Notes under the pieces: model-generated
The model's input: the letters and a program-made list of their open reading frames with translations, nothing else
Database searches by the model: none
What the model was told of the DNA's origin: nothing
Assembly: GCA_027296045.1 (NCBI GenBank)
Contig: JAPUJS010000409.1
Coordinates: 1 to 10,766 of the forward strand
DNA: 10,766 nt
Reading direction: 5' to 3'
DNA from: a bacterium
Lineage (GTDB): Bacteria; Latescibacterota; UBA2968
Part shown: piece by piece, positions 1-5,304 of the stretch
Layout of the letters: the number at the start of each line of letters is the position of its first letter
Numbering within the stretch: the first letter of the stretch is position 1
Made by a program: the position numbers and the translations under genes

Positions 1-20
1 ATCTTCACCGATTCAGGCAT
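1..20 (-). CDS. 5' end of a leftward gene cut by the window edge, function unknown
   Basis: A start codon at 20-18 is preceded by a full AAGGAGG ribosome binding site (plus-strand 26-32) at 5-nt spacing, and the frame stays open to the edge, reading MPESVK. It lies 31 bp downstream of the stop of the TIM-barrel gene at 52-813 in the same direction, with no terminator between, so the two are probably co-transcribed. Six residues are not enough to name a family. An upstream ATG overlapping the binding site is followed at once by TGA, so it cannot be the start. Confidence 0.6.
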
Positions 21-51
21 CACATCCTCCTTAAAAAATAAAACTTGAAAC

Positions 52-813
52 CTAACAAAGTGTCCGCAAAAATGTAGCATCCGCCTTCAACGCCGCCTCC
101 GAATCCTCCTTCACAAATTCTACCTCCAAATACCCGTCAAACCCGACCTGCTTCAACTCCTCCACAACCGCCCGGTAATCCACCAAACCCTGCTCAATCA
201 AAGCCCGCTCATTGCTCCCTGTGGCCACATAATTCTGGGCGTGCACCGTGGTCACATACGTCGCGACCTGCCGAAGGGTCTCCATCACCTCCTCTGGCGT
301 GTCGTGATACATCGGTTGAAAATTCATCCGGAAATTTGACCGATCCACCCCATCGATCAACCGCAAACACCCTTTCGCCGTATCCGACAACCGCCCATTA
401 TGCATCTCCACCACCAGCATCATCCCCGCATCTCCGGCACGATCTGCAAAGACCCGAAATCCCGAAATCGCCTTTTCCCACTGACCCGCATCGGCCTCTG
501 CCGACCCCGTATTCCCAACCCAAACCCGGATCTTATCCGTCTCAAAATCCCGTGCGATCCGAATCGCATCTTCCATTTCCTGCTCAAAAGCCTGCGATGT
601 AGGATTGGCATACGAACCAAACTGGGACACCTCCAATCCGTGAGATCGAACTGCTTCGGCCATTTGACGGGTATATCCTGCATCATAAACCGCCGGCAAA
701 TGGTCCGGCTTCCCCCAGGGCTCAACCCCGTCAAAACCTGCTGCTACAGCCAGATCCAGCACCGCCTCAAAGGGCCGATCTCGAAATGCAATCGTACACA
801 ACCCGGTTTTCAT
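52..813 (-). CDS. Sugar phosphate isomerase/epimerase-like TIM-barrel protein
   Basis: The 253-residue product belongs to the xylose-isomerase-like/AP-endonuclease-2 TIM-barrel superfamily, whose members isomerise, epimerise, dehydrate or decarboxylate small sugars, usually with a divalent metal. Visible landmarks are the N-terminal strand MKTGLCTIAF, GFDGVEPWG (27-35), the metal-ligand strand VVEMHNG (134-140), VHAQNY (190-195) and the C-terminal YLEVEFV (228-234). At the usual aspartate position the protein has NFQPMY (164-169), with Gln166 in place of Asp. The start at 813 is preferred over one 18 nt upstream because AAGGAGG (820-826) sits 6 nt before it. The upstream ATG lies ahead of that site. 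A promoter fits at 870-898. The gene is divergent from a second superfamily member at 999-1811. Cytoplasmic, with no signal peptide. The substrate cannot be told from sequence. Confidence 0.88.
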   Translation of the reverse strand: MKTGLCTIAFRDRPFEAVLDLAVAAGFDGVEPWGKPDHLPAVYDAGYTRQMAEAVRSHGLEVSQFGSYANPTSQAFEQEMEDAIRIARDFETDKIRVWVGNTGSAEADAGQWEKAISGFRVFADRAGDAGMMLVVEMHNGRLSDTAKGCLRLIDGVDRSNFRMNFQPMYHDTPEEVMETLRQVATYVTTVHAQNYVATGSNERALIEQGLVDYRAVVEELKQVGFDGYLEVEFVKEDSEAALKADATFLRTLC

Positions 814-869
814 CCACATCCTCCTTCCCATGAGTTAAAGAACCACAATCGTTTGCCGCAACACCCGTC

Positions 870-898
870 AAAATAGTGTGCATCAAAGCCGCTGTCAA
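870..898 (-). promoter_or_regulatory. Predicted sigma70-type promoter for the leftward TIM-barrel gene
   Basis: On the minus strand a perfect TTGACA (-35, plus coordinates 893-898) is followed after 17 bp by TATTTT (-10, 870-875). Transcription would start near 863 and give a leader of about 50 nt before the start at 813. It lies back to back with the rightward promoter at 934-962. Confidence 0.6.
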
Positions 899-914
899 CG
901 CCCAAAGCCCAACC

Positions 915-937
915 CGGTTGAACCAATCTTCGGTTGA
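915..937. repeat. Direct repeat CGGTTGA in the divergent promoter region
   Basis: CGGTTGA occurs at 915-921 and 931-937, a 16-bp period. The second copy overlaps the -35 element of the rightward promoter, and the first contains a small dyad GGTTGAACC (916-924). This could be a regulator site acting on one or both divergent promoters, but with two 7-bp copies chance cannot be excluded. Confidence 0.3.
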
Positions 938-962
938 CTTTCGCGCTTTGCTAATGTAAAAT
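934..962 (+). promoter_or_regulatory. Predicted sigma70-type promoter for the rightward pair
   Basis: TTGACT (934-939) and TAAAAT (957-962) are separated by exactly 17 bp, each matching five of six consensus bases. Transcription would begin near 969. That leaves room for the ribosome binding site at 989-993 but not for the one that would serve the earlier ATG at 981, so the promoter supports the start at 999 for the downstream gene. Confidence 0.65.
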
Positions 963-998
963 TGAAGGAAGTCGACACCCATGTACAGGGAGGGAAAC

Positions 999-1811
999 AT
1001 GGGACGGTTTCAAATTGGCACGCTGGAAGCCGTATTAAATGCCCACTGGGGCGACGTCTTTCACAAAGCCAAATCGCTCGGTTTTGACGGCGTCGAACTG
1101 GGTGTTTATGGACACAATTATCGGGAAAGCGAACTCTGGCTCGAAGGCGGTTGGGAAGATCTCCGCAAACGGTCGGAATCTGCAGCCATGCCCATCTTAT
1201 CGGTTTGCCTGCACACCTTCTGGACCTATACCTTTGCAGATCCAGATGTCGCCAAGCGAACAACGGCCAAACAAATTGCCCTGCAAACCATCTGGGCCTG
1301 CAAGTACCTGGGCGCGAAAACCATCTTGATCCCGGTGACCAACCCCCTCCAACTGGATCCGCAAGACGCGGCCCATCGGTGGACCGACGAAACCAGAGCC
1401 ATTGCCGATGAGGCCGCCCGGTATGGCATTCACCTGGCCCTGGAAAATGTGGGACGCAGTCACATCATCACCGGAGAAGAAACCCTGGCACTTCTCAACG
1501 CCATTGATCATCCATCCGTTGGTGCCTACTTCGACGTGGGAAACGCCAAAATGCTGGGCAGGGATCCCATCGCCGACATCCAGACCCTCAAAGGCCGGAT
1601 CAAACAGGTGCATATCAAAGATCCGCGCAAAGACCGCACGCCCTGTTATCTTGGCGAAGGCGAGGTGGATCTTGCCGGTTGTCTGAACGCCCTGGTCGAA
1701 GTCGATTACAGCGGCCCCCTGGTCTTTGAAACACCCACCCTAAATGACCCAATGCAAACGGCTGCCCAAAATCTAAAAACCCTTCAAAACATCATCGATT
1801 CCACATTCTGA
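999..1811 (+). CDS. Sugar phosphate isomerase/epimerase-like TIM-barrel protein (second member)
   Basis: The 270-residue product has the complete signature of the metal-dependent xylose-isomerase-like TIM barrel, as in hydroxypyruvate isomerase or ketose 3-epimerase types. Likely metal ligands are Glu149 (LENV), Asp179 (YFDVGN), His205 (QVHIKD) and Glu244 (VFETP). GFDGVELGVYG (28-38) and LGEGEVD (218-224) are further family motifs. The start at 999 has GGAGG at 989-993 with 5-nt spacing. An ATG 18 nt upstream is less likely because the predicted transcript begins near 969. The next gene follows after 12 bp. Unlike its divergent neighbour, all four ligands are present, so it is probably a true metalloenzyme. 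The substrate is unknown. A role in branched or plant sugar breakdown is suggested only by the ApnL and DUF4038 genes elsewhere in the window. Confidence 0.9.
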   Translation: MGRFQIGTLEAVLNAHWGDVFHKAKSLGFDGVELGVYGHNYRESELWLEGGWEDLRKRSESAAMPILSVCLHTFWTYTFADPDVAKRTTAKQIALQTIWACKYLGAKTILIPVTNPLQLDPQDAAHRWTDETRAIADEAARYGIHLALENVGRSHIITGEETLALLNAIDHPSVGAYFDVGNAKMLGRDPIADIQTLKGRIKQVHIKDPRKDRTPCYLGEGEVDLAGCLNALVEVDYSGPLVFETPTLNDPMQTAAQNLKTLQNIIDSTF

Positions 1812-1823
1812 AAAGGAGTTCCT

Positions 1824-2174
1824 ATGTTTCTGGCCCTAATCACCCTCGGTTTTATGGGACTCACCATGGCCGTCAAATGGGGTACGGCTTCTGGCCTGGA
1901 AAAGAAACGCGCGGCCCTTTCCGAAGCATCGGAATTGAGCGGCCAGGCCAAATACCGCCTCAAAGTCGCCGTCCAAGAAGTGACAATGACCAACGGCGAA
2001 ATCGACAAGCTCAAACGCCGGATCAAACAACACGAGCGGAAATACGACAAACTGACCAAAGAATATAAAGAATACCAGGCAAGTGCCGAGGAACAGGCCG
2101 TAATGCTCGCCAGGAAAATCGAACTGGAAAAAAAAATGGACGAACAAAAAGGAACCGGGAGCGGAAGGCTCTGA
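1824..2174 (+). CDS. Small membrane-anchored coiled-coil protein, unknown function
   Basis: This 116-residue protein begins with about 17 hydrophobic residues (MFLALITLGFMGLTMAV), probably a single N-terminal membrane segment or uncleaved signal. From about residue 22 to 107 it is almost entirely charged and helical, rich in Lys, Glu, Gln and Arg with heptad-like spacing, so a coiled coil is likely. It ends in a short flexible GTGSGRL tail. The start is supported by AAGGAG at 1813-1818 with 5-nt spacing. It lies 12 bp after the TIM-barrel gene and just before a strong terminator, so it is the last gene of a two-gene transcript. It resembles phage-shock or envelope scaffold proteins only in general architecture, and no family is recognised. 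The plus orientation and good binding site argue that it is real. Confidence 0.75.
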   Translation: MFLALITLGFMGLTMAVKWGTASGLEKKRAALSEASELSGQAKYRLKVAVQEVTMTNGEIDKLKRRIKQHERKYDKLTKEYKEYQASAEEQAVMLARKIELEKKMDEQKGTGSGRL

Positions 2175-2193
2175 TCAAAAGCCAGACGTACCA

Positions 2194-2230
2194 AAAAACG
2201 CCCACAACAAGCTTTGCTGTGGGCGTTTTT
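2194..2230. terminator. Bidirectional rho-independent terminator between convergent operons
   Basis: A perfect 13-bp inverted repeat (2194-2206 and 2218-2230) with arms AAAAACGCCCACA and TGTGGGCGTTTTT encloses an 11-nt loop. The GC-rich core is flanked by A5 on one side and T5 on the other, so it forms a hairpin with a U-tract on either strand. It lies 19 bp after the rightward coiled-coil gene and 16 bp after the leftward coaX stop, well placed to end both transcripts. Confidence 0.92.
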
Positions 2231-2246
2231 ATCTTTGAAAAAGACC

Positions 2247-3014
2247 TCACCCCGTTCCAGAATTTCGTCGATACGTCCAAAATAGCCCTTTGGCGACCAG
2301 ATCCGATTCAATCTGACAGGTCGTTTGCACATAAGGGGCCAGAAAAATCGCATCCCCCCCCGTCAACACAAGCGACGCTTTGCCGTCATCCAGGGCGTTC
2401 AATTCTGCATACAGACGATCGACCGCCCCGGCCATTCCATATACCACGCCCGACCGAATACAATCTTCCGTCTTTCTGCCCAATGCGCCATCCGGTGGCG
2501 CTAATATGACCTCGGGCAACAAACTGGCTCGTTCCGAAAGCGCCCAGAAAGACATCCTCGACCCTGGAGAAATGGTCCCCCCGAGATAGTCCCCGGCCCC
2601 GGAAACCAGATCCACCGTCAATGCCGATCCCACACCGGCCACCACCACGGCCCCATCCACAAGCCGATAGGCCTCCGCACACGCCAGAAGCCGATCCATC
2701 CCGACCCATTCGGGATGAGGAACCTGGATCCGGAGCCCCAAGTCCAGGGACGTATTGACCTCCACCAGAGAAACATCCCACAAATCTGCCACAGCCCGTT
2801 GCAACCGGTCGCTCATTCCCCGCACAACCGAAGCCACCGCACCGCCTTCTACATCCCCCACATCTGGCATCAACTGCCCCAACTCCTCCCGATACACTTC
2901 CCAGCGCTGGTCGCGCACCGTCGCCATCTGCACCTGCCCAACCTGTTTGTTCCCTTCAAACAGCACACATTTCACATTTGTATTGCCCACATCAAAAACA
3001 ATCACCCGACTCAA
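2247..3014 (-). CDS. coaX: Type III pantothenate kinase
   Basis: CoaX phosphorylates pantothenate with ATP, the first step of coenzyme A synthesis, in the cytoplasm. The 255-residue length is typical. Motifs seen are the ASKHA phosphate loop FDVGNTN (7-13), GMDR (105-108) with the conserved catalytic Asp107, GSALTVD (129-135), LGGTISPG (144-151) and LTGGDA (217-222). The usual Asp-x-Gly-Thr-Ala is Gly-Val-Gly-Ser-Ala here (127-131), so one conserved Asp and the Thr are changed. The start is a TTG at 3014, giving MSRVIVFDVGN, with AAAGGGG at 3021-3027 six nt upstream. The frame extends 30 nt further, but that stretch does not match the family. The TTG overlaps the stop of the small ORF upstream (TTGA). 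It is the last gene of a leftward operon ending at the hairpin at 2194-2230. Confidence 0.92.
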   Translation of the reverse strand: MSRVIVFDVGNTNVKCVLFEGNKQVGQVQMATVRDQRWEVYREELGQLMPDVGDVEGGAVASVVRGMSDRLQRAVADLWDVSLVEVNTSLDLGLRIQVPHPEWVGMDRLLACAEAYRLVDGAVVVAGVGSALTVDLVSGAGDYLGGTISPGSRMSFWALSERASLLPEVILAPPDGALGRKTEDCIRSGVVYGMAGAVDRLYAELNALDDGKASLVLTGGDAIFLAPYVQTTCQIESDLVAKGLFWTYRRNSGTG

Positions 3015-3211
3015 ATCAGACCCCTTTGGAAAAAAGAAAACCAAGTCGGCCCTGTGCGATCTTTGGCAATTCTACCCGTTGACAATCTTATGCACACTTT
3101 TTTTATCTGCTCCGGCTCAAACACCTTCTTCCAGTCCGACTGAAAAATATCCTTCTTGGCCTCTTCAATCGCAACCTTGGCTCCGGCCGAAAAATCCCAA
3201 TCAATAATCAA
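3011..3211 (-). CDS. Small ORF between the PhyH gene and coaX, unknown function
   Basis: The 66-codon ORF starts with TTG at 3211, overlapping the stop of the upstream PhyH gene as TTGA, and ends with TGA overlapping the coaX TTG in the same way. Both junctions therefore look translationally coupled. The first 35 or so codons (AIEEAKKDIFQSDWKKVFEPEQ and neighbours) look like ordinary coding sequence of a soluble helical protein. The remainder has ATA and AGA codons that look less like the neighbours. There is no ATG and no canonical binding site, only a G-rich GGGTGGG a few bases upstream, so re-initiation would be needed. It could be a real small protein, or a decayed gene kept as a spacer. 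No family is recognised. Confidence 0.45.
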   Translation of the reverse strand: MIIDWDFSAGAKVAIEEAKKDIFQSDWKKVFEPEQIKKVCIRLSTGRIAKDRTGPTWFSFFQRGLI

Positions 3212-4047
3212 GAATACCCACCCACGCCCAAAAGCATCCGCTCTTCCAGATCCGCCTCTTCCAAAAACGCCTTTGTCAACCCATCCTCCGGTTGTGGCCC
3301 TCCGTGTGGAGACTTGCGCAACCAGGTCGGTGTATAGCTCAAAATCAACATCCTGCGCTTTTTACGCAGCGTCGGCAAAGCCCGGTGCCAGAGATTGCCG
3401 TGAATCAACACCCCCCCACCGGCCTTAACACACAATTCCACTTCGCCGTCAACTGATTCCCACGCATCTTGGGGCGGCTCTCGATCCAACCAATTGTGCG
3501 AGCCCGGAACCACGGCCACCGGCCCTGTGTCTTCGTTCAAATCGTCCAGATAAATCAACGCATCGATACAATGGGGCCGTGAAAACCAGGGCGGCAGTGG
3601 GTTGGACACCACCCTCAAATGCTGGTGCCAGGGCGTCTGATGAGGTCCGCCTTCCCCCGGATAGGCAATTCGCGCACTCAATCCTCGCAACCGGACCAGG
3701 GGTCCCATCATCGCCCGGGCAATAGACAGCGTGGGCGGAAACTTCAAAAGCCCTAAAAACACTTCGTCTTTATCCATCAAATACCGGGGAATAAACCCCC
3801 AGGAACGCTTGCCGGAAGCGGCCCTGTCCCGCTTTCCGTGCTCCCGTTCTTCCAACCGATCCAGTGCATCCTGAATCTGTTGAAGCGCCTCTCCCTTAAA
3901 AAGTCCCTCTCGAACCAGATAACCCGACCTGGCAAACCCCTCCAATTCCGCAGGCGTGGCGTATACCTCAATATCCCAGTGTCGCCTTTCGGTCTCGTGA
4001 TACTTGCCGCTGTTGAGCACTTCGTATGAGATCTGATGCCGTTCCAT
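3208..4047 (-). CDS. Phytanoyl-CoA dioxygenase (PhyH) family protein with altered iron motif
   Basis: PhyH-family proteins are cytoplasmic Fe(II)/2-oxoglutarate oxygenases with a double-stranded beta-helix core. The 279-residue product shows the typical order: FARSGYLVREGLF (38-50), a substrate loop, PWHQHLRVV (139-147), ALIYLDDLNEDTGPVAVVPGSH (163-184), HGNLWHRALP (216-225) and an arginine pair (231-232) suited to bind 2-oxoglutarate. The iron ligands should be H-x-D and a distal His. Here the first pair reads His141-Gln-His143, while the distal His221 is present. The substrate is unknown. The family hydroxylates or halogenates many small molecules. The ATG at 4047 lies 2 bp after the stop of the serine hydrolase gene, whose last codons supply GGAG. 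The stop overlaps the next ORF, so the gene sits in a tight operon. Confidence 0.87.
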   Translation of the reverse strand: MERHQISYEVLNSGKYHETERRHWDIEVYATPAELEGFARSGYLVREGLFKGEALQQIQDALDRLEEREHGKRDRAASGKRSWGFIPRYLMDKDEVFLGLLKFPPTLSIARAMMGPLVRLRGLSARIAYPGEGGPHQTPWHQHLRVVSNPLPPWFSRPHCIDALIYLDDLNEDTGPVAVVPGSHNWLDREPPQDAWESVDGEVELCVKAGGGVLIHGNLWHRALPTLRKKRRMLILSYTPTWLRKSPHGGPQPEDGLTKAFLEEADLEERMLLGVGGYS

Positions 4048-4049
4048 CT

Positions 4050-5090
4050 CTACGCTCCAAGTAACGGATTGTCACCGACTACATTTGCCTCTACAATTTG
4101 AGGTACGGTATAGGCCCCGGGCTCCAGGTCAAACGTCAAGGCCGCAAATACCACACCCCACCGATGATTCCACAAAATATAACTGCCCCCGGCACCCGCG
4201 CCAAACGCCCACCCGCTATCGGCCCCCGGAAAATAATCACCGTCTGAATTCGTCCACGTCAAATACCCGTACGGACATTCCGGAAACCGATCGGCACAAA
4301 ACCGCAAATGGCACATCCCGTCATTGGGCCCCTCATAATTCACCCGCATCCCGTGTGTCTGCTTCGTCTCCAGTTCTTCCACAAACCACCTCGGCACCAA
4401 CTCCCTTCCGTTCCACCGTCCCCGGGCAAGCGCAAAAAGCCCCAACCGCCCCATATGCTCTAAACTCAGCACAAATCGAACCCCATCCTCCATCTGACTG
4501 GAATTGTCAAACACAATCCGCGTGGACCATCCCTCCATCCCAATCGCATCAAAATAGGCCTCCCGCGCGACATCTGCATAATGGTCCTGAAAATCCCGCT
4601 TTCCGTAAACCCTGGCCATCGCATTGCAAAAATGCACCAGATTCCAGTCCGAATACGTCCACATCTCTCCGGGCTTGAACGCCGGATAATCTCCATATGG
4701 ATAATCAAACCCCGCCGATTGTGTCATCACATCCCGCCACGTCGCTTCCGCGTGATGCCCCTCCAGTTCGGAAAGCCACGTACTCACCTTCTGATCGTAC
4801 GAAGAAATCCTGCCTTGCAAAATTGCCGCCCCCACCGTCATCGCGTGCCACGTCTTGCGAAGGGATGCCACATCCACCGGTTCGTCAAACTCCCCTTCGG
4901 CGTGCACCAAATATCCGTGCCGCCAAAGCGCCCACCGTTGCGACCGCCGCTTTCGTGCATCCGGATGCGCCTTCACAAACTCATCCAACTCCCCGATCAC
5001 CTCCTTCTTCAGCCCTACCGCCTCGGGCTTTCGCTGTTCCTGCGTCCCCATCCCCGTCCCCGCAGGCGGATAATAATATCGATCAATCAT
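4050..5090 (-). CDS. Beta-lactamase-fold serine hydrolase, apparently cytoplasmic
   Basis: The 346-residue protein fits the class C beta-lactamase/esterase-like serine hydrolase family. Numbered from the chosen start, the nucleophile motif SLRK is at 76-79 (Ser76, Lys79) in the context VDVASLRKTWHAM. The second motif is YSD (146-148) in MWTYSDWNLVH, and MTQSAGFDYPYGDYPAFKPGE is the usual stretch before it. The third K-T-G or H-x-G box is not clear. A glycine-rich GAGAGGSY (297-304) occupies its place. No signal peptide or membrane segment is seen, unlike periplasmic relatives, so it may cleave an ester or amide inside the cell. The ATG at 5090 is chosen over a TTG two codons earlier because AGGA (5098-5101) is 7 nt upstream. 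The PhyH gene follows after 2 bp. Confidence 0.85.
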   Translation of the reverse strand: MIDRYYYPPAGTGMGTQEQRKPEAVGLKKEVIGELDEFVKAHPDARKRRSQRWALWRHGYLVHAEGEFDEPVDVASLRKTWHAMTVGAAILQGRISSYDQKVSTWLSELEGHHAEATWRDVMTQSAGFDYPYGDYPAFKPGEMWTYSDWNLVHFCNAMARVYGKRDFQDHYADVAREAYFDAIGMEGWSTRIVFDNSSQMEDGVRFVLSLEHMGRLGLFALARGRWNGRELVPRWFVEELETKQTHGMRVNYEGPNDGMCHLRFCADRFPECPYGYLTWTNSDGDYFPGADSGWAFGAGAGGSYILWNHRWGVVFAALTFDLEPGAYTVPQIVEANVVGDNPLLGA

Positions 5091-5175
5091 CGCCAATTCC
5101 TAACCGCAATGAAAACACGCTCAACCATCCCCCCAACCAATCGCCCAACCAAACCTCCGGGCAGGATGTATCGAA

Positions 5176-5299
5176 GTTCTGTGGCCCTCTGTGCTTCTCT
5201 GTGCCCTTTCGTGCTCCTGCATCGGGGGTGTGGGCGGTGTGGATCTGCGGCCCTCTGTGTGGTAAGGTGTTGATGGGATGGGTTCTGCGGCCCTCTGCG
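5176..5299. repeat. Three copies of an 18-bp repeat between the DUF4038 and serine hydrolase genes
   Basis: Copies at 5176-5193, 5242-5259 and 5282-5299 read GTTCTGTGGCCCTCTGTG, GATCTGCGGCCCTCTGTG and GTTCTGCGGCCCTCTGCG, so they differ at only three positions. The first copy runs on into related CTCTGTGCCC and TTTCGTGC units. On the minus strand this looks like CACAGAGGGC and CACGAAAGGGC, reminiscent of short CACAGAG/CACGAAG-type repeats common between genes in environmental bacteria. The array fills much of the 214-bp gap 5091-5304. No ORF with coding character and no clear terminator is seen in that gap. Confidence 0.75.
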
Positions 5300-5304
5300 A
5301 TCCC

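Noticed and set aside
336..876. Rightward open frames opposite the leftward TIM-barrel gene
   Set aside because: Their products are rich in Pro, His and Ser, have no motifs, and lie antisense to a gene with clear family features.
3079..3108. TTGACA followed by a T-rich -10-like word on the plus strand
   Set aside because: No rightward gene follows. It lies antisense within the small ORF, before coaX on the other strand.
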